In this document: positions 46,601-51,870 of the stretch, piece after piece
How positions within the stretch are numbered: position 1 is the stretch's first letter
Layout: every line of letters begins with the position of its first letter
Origin: Rhodanobacteraceae bacterium
Lineage (GTDB): Bacteria > Pseudomonadota > Gammaproteobacteria > Xanthomonadales > Xanthomonadaceae
Length of the DNA: 64,000 nt
Assembly (NCBI GenBank): GCA_024233975.1
Contig: JACKOX010000004.1
Location: 1 to 64,000, forward strand
Reading direction: 5' to 3'
Notes under the pieces: model-generated
What the model saw: the letters and a program-made list of their open reading frames with translations, nothing else
What the model was told of the DNA's origin: nothing
Database searches by the model: none
Position numbers and translations under genes: made by a program

Positions 46601-49600
46601 GGTGCCGGCGAGCGGTTCGCTGGCGGTGACGGTGACGGCGAGCGTGAGCCTGGCCTCGGCGGGTGCGAGCGTGACGAACCTGGCGAAGCCGACGGGCGAT
46701 CCGGATCCGTCGTGCCCGAGCGCGACGTGCGTGGTGACGCCGACGCCGGCGGCGGTGACGGTGGCGAAGACGCTGACCAGCGAGTCGATCACGAGTGACG
46801 GCATTGCGGAGGACGGCGAGCAGCTGACGTACACGATCACGCTGACGAACAGTGGTGGTACGGACGCGAGCTTTGACCTGACCGACACGCTGAGCGCGGG
46901 TCTGACGTACGTGTCGTCGAGCAACGGCGGCGTGAACGCGGGCCAGACGACGACGTGGACGGGTCTGGTGGTGCCGGCGAGCGGTTCGCTGGCGGTGACG
47001 GTGACGGCGAGCGTGAGCCTGGCCTCGGCGGGTGCGAGCGTGACGAACCTGGCGAAGCCGACGGGCGATCCGGATCCGTCGTGCCCGAGCGCGACGTGCG
47101 TGGTGACGCCGACGCCGGCGGCGGTGACGGTGGCGAAGACGCTGACCAGCGAGTCGATCACGAGTGACGGCATTGCGGAGGACGGCGAGCAGCTGACGTA
47201 CACGATCACGCTGACGAACAGTGGTGGTACGGACGCGAGCTTTGACCTGACCGACACGCTGAGCGCGGGTCTGACGTACGTGTCGTCGAGCAACGGCGGC
47301 GTGAACGCGGGCCAGACGACGACGTGGACGGGTCTGGTGGTGCCGGCGAGCGGTTCGCTGGCGGTGACGGTGACGGCGAGCGTGAGCCTGGCCTCGGCGG
47401 GTGCGAGCGTGACGAACCTGGCGAAGCCGACGGGCGATCCGGATCCGTCGTGCCCGAGCGCGACGTGCGTGGTGACGCCGACGCCGGCGGCGGTGACGGT
47501 GGCGAAGACGCTGACCAGCGAGTCGATCACGAGTGACGGCATTGCGGAGGACGGCGAGCAGCTGACGTACACGATCACGCTGACGAACAGTGGTGGTACG
47601 GACGCGAGCTTTGACCTGACCGACACGCTGAGCGCGGGTCTGACGTACGTGTCGTCGAGCAACGGCGGCGTGAACGCGGGCCAGACGACGACGTGGACGG
47701 GTCTGGTGGTGCCGGCGAGCGGTTCGCTGGCGGTGACGGTGACGGCGAGCGTGAGCCTGGCCTCGGCGGGTGCGAGCGTGACGAACCTGGCGAAGCCGAC
47801 GGGCGATCCGGATCCGTCGTGCCCGAGCGCGACGTGCGTGGTGACGCCGACGCCGGCGGCGGTGACGGTGGCGAAGACGCTGACCAGCGAGTCGATCACG
47901 CTGGACGGCATTGCCGAAGCGGGCGAGACGCTGACGTACACGATCACGCTGACGAACAGTGGCGGCACGGACGTGACGTACGCGATCGGTGACATCGGCG
48001 AGACGGTGCCGGCGAACACGACGGCGGCTGGCGGCGATGACTTCAGCTGCTCGGCGGGTGATCCGGCGAGCACGCCGTGCACGAACACGGCGGCGGTGCT
48101 GGTGGCCGCGGGCAGCAGCGCGACGCAGACGTTCCAGGTGACGGTGGATAGTCCGCTCCCGGCGGGCGTGACGCAGATCGCGAACGCGGTGACGGTGACG
48201 GGCCTGAGCTGTGCGGACGCGGCGAACGACTGCACGGAAGTGACGCCGACGCCGGGCGCGGTGACGGTGTCGAAGACGCTGACGGGCGAGTCGATCACGC
48301 TGGACGGCATTGCCGAAGCGGGCGAGACGCTGACGTACACGATCACGCTGACGAACAGTGGCGGCACGGACGTGACGTACGCGATCGGTGACATCGGCGA
48401 GACGGTGCCGGCGAACACGACGGCGGCTGGCGGCGATGACTTCAGCTGCTCGGCGGGTGATCCGGCGAGCACGCCGTGCACGAACACGGCGGCGGTGCTG
48501 GTGGCCGCGGGCAGCAGCGCGACGCAGACGTTCCAGGTGACGGTGGATAGTCCGCTCCCGGCGGGCGTGACGCAGATCGCGAACGCGGTGACGGTGACGG
48601 GCCTGAGCTGTGCGGACGCGGCGAACGACTGCACGGAAGTGACGCCGACGCCGGGCGCGGTGACGGTGTCGAAGACGCTGACGGGCGAGTCGATCACGCT
48701 GGACGGCATTGCCGAAGCGGGCGAGACGCTGACGTACACGATCACGCTGACGAACAGTGGCGGCACGGACGTGACGTACGCGATCGGTGACATCGGCGAG
48801 ACGGTGCCGGCGAACACGACGGCGGCTGGCGGCGATGACTTCAGCTGCTCGGCGGGTGATCCGGCGAGCACGCCGTGCACGAACACGGCGGCGGTGCTGG
48901 TGGCCGCGGGCAGCAGCGCGACGCAGACGTTCCAGGTGACGGTGGATAGTCCGCTCCCGGCGGGCGTGACGCAGATCGCGAACGCGGTGACGGTGACGGG
49001 CCTGAGCTGTGCGGACGCGGCGAACGACTGCACGGAAGTGACGCCGACGCCGGGCGCGGTGACGGTGTCGAAGACGCTGACGGGCGAGTCGATCACGCTG
49101 GACGGCATTGCCGAAGCGGGCGAGACGCTGACGTACACGATCACGCTGACGAACAGTGGCGGCACGGACGTGACGTACGCGATCGGTGACATCGGCGAGA
49201 CGGTGCCGGCGAACACGACGGCGGCTGGCGGCGATGACTTCAGCTGCTCGGCGGGTGATCCGGCGAGCACGCCGTGCACGAACACGGCGGCGGTGCTGGT
49301 GGCCGCGGGCAGCAGCGCGACGCAGACGTTCCAGGTGACGGTGGATAGTCCGCTCCCGGCGGGCGTGACGCAGATCGCGAACGCGGTGACGGTGACGGGC
49401 CTGAGCTGTGCGGACGCGGCGAACGACTGCACGGAAGTGACGCCGACGGTATCAATAGGCGTCAACAAGACGGTCAACAGCTTCCAGACACTGGGGCCGG
49501 GTCGTTATCGCGTGGTCTACCGCATTGATGTCGCCAATACCGGTGGTGCTGCCACGACCTATACGCTGGTCGACATGCTGGACTTCCCGATCACCGGCGT

Positions 49601-50318
49601 GAGTTTCGATGGCGTCGCCACGGTCAGCACGTCGGGCGGCACGGTGAATCCGGCGCTGGCCGGCGGCACCTATACACCGGTCAACGGGGCAAGTCAGCAG
49701 ATTTCGGCAAGCAATACGTCGATCGCGCTGGGTGCCACCCAGAGCTACATGGTCAGTCTGGCAGTTCGCGTGGACAGCAGTACGCTGGCCGACGAAACCT
49801 GTGATGGCAGCGCTGGGCATGGTCTGTTCAACAGCGCTTCGCTGTCGGGCACCACGCTGCCATCAAGCGATGCCTGCCAGAGCATTCCGACCGGGCGCGC
49901 CGCCATCCGCCTGCGCAAGGTGGTGGAGCTGGGTGTGGATTTGAATGGCAACAACTACGGTGACGTGGGTGATGTCCTCAACTACGCATTCACCATCTCG
50001 AACATCGGTAGCCAGCTGCTGACCTCGACCTACCTGCTGGATCCGCAGGTGACCGACCTGGTCTGCGACACGATGACGCTGGGTGGCCAGCCGATCCAGG
50101 TGCTGATCAACGACCAGATCTTCCTGAGCGGGTTCGGATCGGGCAGTCTTGGCGATCTGCCGGTGGGTGATGCGGTGATGTGCTTTGCCACGCATACACT
50201 GACGGCAAGCGATGTGGCTCGCGGTCGGGTTGACAACACTGCGACGGCGACCGCGCAAGGATCGTCCGATGAAGTCGTATCCTCTACCAGCACAGCAACC
50301 TACGGAGCATTCCAATGA
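34656..50318 (+). CDS. Giant secreted DUF11-repeat surface protein (about 5,220 aa)
   Basis: This single 15.7-kb frame encodes a giant exported protein. The ATG at 34656 has AGGAGA upstream and opens a long signal peptide (hydrophobic core WSLLLLSLLFATSASA, cleavage near residue 45). Residues about 240-525 are a Gly/Asn-rich region with repeated GGGGG runs and short hydrophobic strands (GGGLVILRARNVTGTGVID). From about 575, six or more divergent DUF11 (TIGR01451-like) domains follow; four end in a [IV]N[RH]x[RAQ][VI]xGGGD block. Residues about 1451-4931 are 28 near-identical repeats: 24 of 123 aa in two sequence types and 4 of 133 aa. The last 290 residues hold further divergent DUF11-like domains and no membrane anchor. 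Each repeat carries paired cysteines. Such proteins are cell-surface stalks or adhesins; the actual ligand is unknown. The stop overlaps the next gene (ATGA). Confidence 0.93.
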   Translation: MVAVTSRAGAFLFGSKFRSGRVRHALTGWSLLLLSLLFATSASAQQACALPGSDPASTASGIVNTYYAGPTGTLAAGATQLTLGARNAQGPQTNISVGDLLLVIQMQDGVIDSSNNANYGSGTGVGTGTTDIANAGNHEFVVATSAGGVGANISFSPGLSFSYTTAAATVTRGQRRYQVIRVPQYAAVTANGVEAALWNGVSGGVVALDVRDTLTLGSATVEGIANRAVFAAGRGFRGAAGINGTGGGTDTAWRAADGTIESGITHGGKGEGIAGTPRYIARKTNNFGVPVPNVADLVRVDNGAQGYPQGDRARGAPGNAGGGGTDGSASSASNSRNAGGGGGGNYAQGGFGGRPWNAPLNDTNGRGGAGYASVLAFNRAILGGGGGSGGTNNATDDANTYLNNGISCGVRTDNASSSGPFSVGICSSGASGGGLVILRARNVTGTGVIDVRGAHGYNVRNDAAGGGGAGGTVVLHTVEGGTATVDARGGDGGNAWAGNTGGLANRHGPGGGGGGGFVAFSPASMALNASVGGGTPGYTTNGSGDTYESGGNNGGLTTFQTPNVPGVIPGAECAPDLILRKSNGIDIQQTTGSTTYSLTVTNQGAAATFGSITVVDVLPVQLSVPDGSVALSGPQAANWSCNAASGVITCTSAVSIPGSGTSSFAFNALVSAANGSAIINRARVGGGGDPRKPVPDAGNTSACSANDIVPGCAIDADTVNAPYLQLSKSSSGGFIAGGSGSYSLTVTNIGSQPTSGNFRVVDVLPVDLSFATGFTTTGGFSCSHAAGVVTCNSTTPLAPAASASISFDVTISASASSSVVNRAAVGGGGDPIKPGLPTSASASACPAPVPPATQASSAFTGCASVQDPVRRVNLSLAKTDNDTGLPVNGQTTYVFTVSNSGDAASVGTIFFRDELPAPMTWSNPLVVAGPNAGNWSCTRNDNNTATCTSAVSIPAGGSSSFSIVANVNAATNGTEYVNHARIGGGGDPDLLPGAPTAGQTNACTGNNTPAGCALDLGVAQSNIVQLRVAKSHADPQARSPGDTVGFNLLVTNSGNTATSGQMRVVDVIPVGMAYTGAATFNSGGFSCTYTAAPAPGFITCNRTTPVLAAGASTTISFNLLVQAGAGNSIVNRTQIAGGGDSDLGASTSVTSTTAGQCAGSATPFPGCAVDPVPLLADLFAEKLQCAGPACGTAYANYSSSLSGSLLPGTELRYLIRIGNNGAATVSGATVSDTLPVQMTAASIVTVTPGAGASCAPANVSLAGNVLSGTIPSLPAGGFCDIVISTTASTRGVNIPNTANVGVPAGIVDPTPGNNQSTVTTSVSSSDVVVVKDDGLASVTRGGSTVYAITVTNYGPDPATSIQVVDNAPAGTSITAWSCTGAACPAASGSGNINQTISALAVGASVQYSVTLAIPFAYPNPTVANTATATPTSPDPNTSNNTSTDTDNVVNVTVTKALTSESITSDGIAEDGEQLTYTITLTNSGGTDASFDLTDTLSAGLTYVSSSNGGVNAGQTTTWTGLVVPASGSLAVTVTASVSLASAGASVTNLAKPTGDPDPSCPSATCVVTPTPAAVTVAKTLTSESITSDGIAEDGEQLTYTITLTNSGGTDASFDLTDTLSAGLTYVSSSNGGVNAGQTTTWTGLVVPASGSLAVTVTASVSLASAGASVTNLAKPTGDPDPSCPSATCVVTPTPAAVTVAKTLTSESITSDGIAEDGEQLTYTITLTNSGGTDASFDLTDTLSAGLTYVSSSNGGVNAGQTTTWTGLVVPASGSLAVTVTASVSLASAGASVTNLAKPTGDPDPSCPSATCVVTPTPAAVTVAKTLTSESITSDGIAEDGEQLTYTITLTNSGGTDASFDLTDTLSAGLTYVSSSNGGVNAGQTTTWTGLVVPASGSLAVTVTASVSLASAGASVTNLAKPTGDPDPSCPSATCVVTPTPAAVTVAKALTSEDGSQAGIAEAGETLVYTITLTNSGGTAASFDLTDTLGAGLTYVSSSNGGVNAGQTTTWTSLAVPANGSLLVTVTASVDSPVSVTQVSNLAKPTGDPDPSCPSSACVVTPTAPSVTVTKALTSEDGSQAGIAEAGETLVYTITLTNSGGTAASFDLTDTLGAGLTYVSSSNGGVNAGQTTTWTSLAVPANGSLLVTVTASVDSPVSVTQVSNLAKPTGDPDPSCPSSACVVTPTAPSVTVTKALTSEDGSQAGIAEAGETLVYTITLTNSGGTAASFDLTDTLGAGLTYVSSSNGGVNAGQTTTWTSLAVPANGSLLVTVTASVDSPVSVTQVSNLAKPTGDPDPSCPSSACVVTPTAPSVTVTKALTSEDGSQAGIAEAGETLVYTITLTNSGGTAASFDLTDTLGAGLTYVSSSNGGVNAGQTTTWTSLAVPANGSLLVTVTASVDSPVSVTQVSNLAKPTGDPDPSCPSSACVVTPTAPSVTVTKALTSEDGSQAGIAEAGETLVYTITLTNSGGTAASFDLTDTLGAGLTYVSSSNGGVNAGQTTTWTSLAVPANGSLLVTVTASVDSPVSVTQVSNLAKPTGDPDPSCPSSACVVTPTAPSVTVTKALTSEDGSQAGIAEAGETLVYTITLTNSGGTAASFDLTDTLGAGLTYVSSSNGGVNAGQTTTWTSLAVPANGSLLVTVTASVDSPVSVTQVSNLAKPTGDPDPSCPSSACVVTPTAPSVTVTKALTSEDGSQAGIAEAGETLVYTITLTNSGGTAASFDLTDTLGAGLTYVSSSNGGVNAGQTTTWTSLAVPANGSLLVTVTASVDSPVSVTQVSNLAKPTGDPDPSCPSSACVVTPTAPSVTVTKALTSEDGSQAGIAEAGETLVYTITLTNSGGTAASFDLTDTLGAGLTYVSSSNGGVNAGQTTTWTSLAVPANGSLLVTVTASVDSPVSVTQVSNLAKPTGDPDPSCPSSACVVTPTAPSVTVTKALTSEDGSQAGIAEAGETLVYTITLTNSGGTAASFDLTDTLGAGLTYVSSSNGGVNAGQTTTWTSLAVPANGSLLVTVTASVDSPVSVTQVSNLAKPTGDPDPSCPSSACVVTPTAPSVTVTKALTSEDGSQAGIAEAGETLVYTITLTNSGGTAASFDLTDTLGAGLTYVSSSNGGVNAGQTTTWTSLAVPANGSLLVTVTASVDSPVSVTQVSNLAKPTGDPDPSCPSSACVVTPTAPSVTVTKALTSESITSDGIAEDGEQLTYTITLTNSGGTDASFDLTDTLSAGLTYVSSSNGGVNAGQTTTWTGLVVPASGSLAVTVTASVSLASAGASVTNLAKPTGDPDPSCPSATCVVTPTPAAVTVAKTLTSESITSDGIAEDGEQLTYTITLTNSGGTDASFDLTDTLSAGLTYVSSSNGGVNAGQTTTWTGLVVPASGSLAVTVTASVSLASAGASVTNLAKPTGDPDPSCPSATCVVTPTPAAVTVAKTLTSESITSDGIAEDGEQLTYTITLTNSGGTDASFDLTDTLSAGLTYVSSSNGGVNAGQTTTWTGLVVPASGSLAVTVTASVSLASAGASVTNLAKPTGDPDPSCPSATCVVTPTPAAVTVAKTLTSESITSDGIAEDGEQLTYTITLTNSGGTDASFDLTDTLSAGLTYVSSSNGGVNAGQTTTWTGLVVPASGSLAVTVTASVSLASAGASVTNLAKPTGDPDPSCPSATCVVTPTPAAVTVAKTLTSESITSDGIAEDGEQLTYTITLTNSGGTDASFDLTDTLSAGLTYVSSSNGGVNAGQTTTWTGLVVPASGSLAVTVTASVSLASAGASVTNLAKPTGDPDPSCPSATCVVTPTPAAVTVAKTLTSESITSDGIAEDGEQLTYTITLTNSGGTDASFDLTDTLSAGLTYVSSSNGGVNAGQTTTWTGLVVPASGSLAVTVTASVSLASAGASVTNLAKPTGDPDPSCPSATCVVTPTPAAVTVAKTLTSESITSDGIAEDGEQLTYTITLTNSGGTDASFDLTDTLSAGLTYVSSSNGGVNAGQTTTWTGLVVPASGSLAVTVTASVSLASAGASVTNLAKPTGDPDPSCPSATCVVTPTPAAVTVAKTLTSESITSDGIAEDGEQLTYTITLTNSGGTDASFDLTDTLSAGLTYVSSSNGGVNAGQTTTWTGLVVPASGSLAVTVTASVSLASAGASVTNLAKPTGDPDPSCPSATCVVTPTPAAVTVAKTLTSESITSDGIAEDGEQLTYTITLTNSGGTDASFDLTDTLSAGLTYVSSSNGGVNAGQTTTWTGLVVPASGSLAVTVTASVSLASAGASVTNLAKPTGDPDPSCPSATCVVTPTPAAVTVAKTLTSESITSDGIAEDGEQLTYTITLTNSGGTDASFDLTDTLSAGLTYVSSSNGGVNAGQTTTWTGLVVPASGSLAVTVTASVSLASAGASVTNLAKPTGDPDPSCPSATCVVTPTPAAVTVAKTLTSESITLDGIAEAGETLTYTITLTNSGGTDVTYAIGDIGETVPANTTAAGGDDFSCSAGDPASTPCTNTAAVLVAAGSSATQTFQVTVDSPLPAGVTQIANAVTVTGLSCADAANDCTEVTPTPGAVTVSKTLTGESITLDGIAEAGETLTYTITLTNSGGTDVTYAIGDIGETVPANTTAAGGDDFSCSAGDPASTPCTNTAAVLVAAGSSATQTFQVTVDSPLPAGVTQIANAVTVTGLSCADAANDCTEVTPTPGAVTVSKTLTGESITLDGIAEAGETLTYTITLTNSGGTDVTYAIGDIGETVPANTTAAGGDDFSCSAGDPASTPCTNTAAVLVAAGSSATQTFQVTVDSPLPAGVTQIANAVTVTGLSCADAANDCTEVTPTPGAVTVSKTLTGESITLDGIAEAGETLTYTITLTNSGGTDVTYAIGDIGETVPANTTAAGGDDFSCSAGDPASTPCTNTAAVLVAAGSSATQTFQVTVDSPLPAGVTQIANAVTVTGLSCADAANDCTEVTPTVSIGVNKTVNSFQTLGPGRYRVVYRIDVANTGGAATTYTLVDMLDFPITGVSFDGVATVSTSGGTVNPALAGGTYTPVNGASQQISASNTSIALGATQSYMVSLAVRVDSSTLADETCDGSAGHGLFNSASLSGTTLPSSDACQSIPTGRAAIRLRKVVELGVDLNGNNYGDVGDVLNYAFTISNIGSQLLTSTYLLDPQVTDLVCDTMTLGGQPIQVLINDQIFLSGFGSGSLGDLPVGDAVMCFATHTLTASDVARGRVDNTATATAQGSSDEVVSSTSTATYGAFQ
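39006..40481 (+). repeat. Type A DUF11 repeats, 4 copies of 369 bp
   Basis: Four head-to-tail 369-bp (123-codon) units begin with GTGACGGTG. Each encodes the string ALTSESITSDGIAEDGEQLT or its TLTSES variant at the start and a CPSATC cysteine pair near the end. The units appear nucleotide-identical apart from the first few codons of unit 1 (AAGGCG for AAGACG). Confidence 0.95.
40482..44171 (+). repeat. Type B DUF11 repeats, 10 copies of 369 bp
   Basis: Ten head-to-tail 369-bp units follow the first A block in phase. They share the central 130 bases of type A almost exactly but differ at the ends: TSEDGSQAGIAEAGETLVYT at the start, ASVDSPVSVTQVSNLAK later and CPSSAC for the cysteine pair. Copies look identical to one another at the nucleotide level. 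Confidence 0.95.
44172..47861 (+). repeat. Type A DUF11 repeats, second block, 10 copies of 369 bp
   Basis: Ten more type A units, identical in sequence to the first A block, follow the B block. The first unit is a hybrid: its opening codons (AAGGCGCTGACCAGTGAG) are of B type and then switch to the A sequence TCGATCACG near 44202, the trace of a recombination join. Confidence 0.95.
47862..49448 (+). repeat. Type C DUF11 repeats, 4 copies of 399 bp
   Basis: Four head-to-tail 399-bp (133-codon) units, apparently identical except for the first junction. They keep the LTYTITLTNSGGTD block of type A but then diverge (VTYAIGDIGETVPANTTAAG) and carry four cysteines each (FSCSAGDPASTPCT, LSCADAANDCTEV). 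The last copy breaks off at GTGACGCCGACG, after which the sequence returns to ordinary codon use. Confidence 0.93.
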
Positions 50319-51784
50319 CGGCGACCGGGCATCGTTCCACGACGCATGACGCTGATCGCAGCCTGCGCCGCACGGCTCTGACGACGACAGCCTGGCGGCG
50401 TGCCGTCGGCCTGTCGGTGCTGGCCACCATGCCTTTGCTGGTATCGGCGGGCTCATTGCCGCAGGTTGCGGACGGCAAGGTCACCGCGGTGGCGTATCGC
50501 AGCGCCAAGGGCGGCAAGGCCGAGCACTGGGCAAAGACGGTGCTCGCCGCTGATGCCGTGCCGGGGCAGGGCATTGTCCTCATTGCTGGTGCCGCGATCC
50601 TGCAGGATGGCAACGACAACGGGCTGCTCGATACCGGCGAGACCATCGACTATCACTACACGGTGATCAACGTGGGTCCGGCGCCGCTGTCCAGTCTGGC
50701 GGTCGGGGACGACTTCGGACTGGTGTCCTGTCCGATGACGACGTTGGTTCCCGGCGCGCACATGGTCTGTCTCAGCAGCCATGTGGTCAATGCAACGGAT
50801 GAAACCAACGGCGCGGTGATCAACACGGTGACGGTGACCGGGCAGGACGACGTGGCCCGCCCCATGCATGCATCCGATGTGTTGCTGACGCAGAACCTGG
50901 CTGGCACGGCAGGCATGCATGTGTTCAAGAGTCCGGATCTGGTCACCGATCCGGATAACAGCAACAGCGCATCCATCGGCGACCTGCTGCGCTACTCGTT
51001 CGTGATCAAGAACGCGAATGCCGAGGACCTGTCGGCGGTGAGTCTGGTCGAGCCGGATCCTTCGCGGATCGACACGCCCATCACCTGTGCGGCGACCACG
51101 CTGGGTGGCAGCGGTTTCTCGGGCCTGGGCAGCGGTGCCCTGGCGTCACTCGACAGCGTCATCTGCACGGCTGACTACACCATCACGGCGGCGGATGGCA
51201 CGCTGGGGCAGGTGCTAAACAGCGTGGACGCCTCCGCCAACGCAGCGATCGCCGGTGCCATCAACGCCAGCGCCGCTTCGACCGTGGTGGTGCCGACGCC
51301 GCCGGTGGCTGACCTGGCCATCGACAAGCAGGGTCCGCCCGTGTTCTACGCGGGGACCGACATCACCTTCACCATCGTGGTGACAAATAATGGCCCGGAT
51401 ACCGCGGTGAACACGATCCTGGTTGATCCGACGCCACCTGGCCTCACCTGGCTGTCGAACAGCGGCGACTGCGTAGGGGCGTTCCCCTGCGCGCTGGGTG
51501 ACATTGTGCTGGGCGGCAGCCGCACGATCACCTCGGTGTTCCATATCGATGCCAACTACAGTGGCCCGGACCCGTTGATCAATTACGCCAGCGTCAGCAG
51601 CGACATCTTTGACCCCACGCCGGACAACGACGCATCCAGTGCCAGCGTGCCGTCAGTGTCTGTTCCGACCGGCTTTGAACCGCCGGCCGCGATTCCGGCA
51701 CAGGGCAGCTGGACACTCTGGCTGAACAGCCTGCTGGTTGGATTGCTGGCGCTGGGCAGCCTCGCGCTGACGCGACGCAGCTGA
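50315..51784 (+). CDS. DUF11 surface protein with C-terminal IPTL-like anchor
   Basis: This 489-residue exported protein starts at an ATG that overlaps the stop of the giant gene, so translation is coupled. Residues 1-46 are a long signal peptide. Two less-conserved DUF11-like domains and one clear one (ADLAIDKQGPPVFYAGTDIT, then NNGPDTAVNTILVDPTPPGL) fill the middle. The C-terminus has IPAQGSWTLWLNS, a hydrophobic helix LLVGLLALGSLALT and a basic end RRS, the layout of IPTL-CTERM-type sorting tails (motif, helix, Arg cluster). It could anchor in the membrane or be processed by a sorting enzyme. Domain similarity to the giant protein suggests that the two interact or are assembled together; this is inference. 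Confidence 0.85.
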   Translation: MTATGHRSTTHDADRSLRRTALTTTAWRRAVGLSVLATMPLLVSAGSLPQVADGKVTAVAYRSAKGGKAEHWAKTVLAADAVPGQGIVLIAGAAILQDGNDNGLLDTGETIDYHYTVINVGPAPLSSLAVGDDFGLVSCPMTTLVPGAHMVCLSSHVVNATDETNGAVINTVTVTGQDDVARPMHASDVLLTQNLAGTAGMHVFKSPDLVTDPDNSNSASIGDLLRYSFVIKNANAEDLSAVSLVEPDPSRIDTPITCAATTLGGSGFSGLGSGALASLDSVICTADYTITAADGTLGQVLNSVDASANAAIAGAINASAASTVVVPTPPVADLAIDKQGPPVFYAGTDITFTIVVTNNGPDTAVNTILVDPTPPGLTWLSNSGDCVGAFPCALGDIVLGGSRTITSVFHIDANYSGPDPLINYASVSSDIFDPTPDNDASSASVPSVSVPTGFEPPAAIPAQGSWTLWLNSLLVGLLALGSLALTRRS

Positions 51785-51812
51785 TCCGCTGTTTCCGGTT
51801 CGGGTTTCAATG

Positions 51813-51841
51813 AAAAAGCCCCGCTTTCGGCGGGGCTTTTT
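51813..51841. terminator. Strong bidirectional intrinsic terminator
   Basis: A perfect 12-bp stem, AAAAAGCCCCGC and GCGGGGCTTTTT, with a TTTCG loop. A tract on the left and T tract on the right let it act in both directions, ending the giant DUF11 operon and the convergent POT transporter gene. Confidence 0.95.
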
Positions 51842-51870
51842 CGTGCACAGTGGAGTTGATGAAGGCGAAG

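Noticed and set aside
39006..49448. Regular tandem repeats considered as a CRISPR array or satellite DNA
   Set aside because: Unit size is 369 or 399 bases with no spacers, and the units translate in one frame as DUF11 domains.
43991..49477. Antisense open frame of 1,828 codons on the minus strand, opposite the repeat array
   Set aside because: It mirrors the repeat periodicity exactly and exists because the skewed sense codons exclude antisense stops. It has no ribosome-binding site, signal or recognisable domain. The 459-codon antisense frame at 38903-40282 is the same effect.
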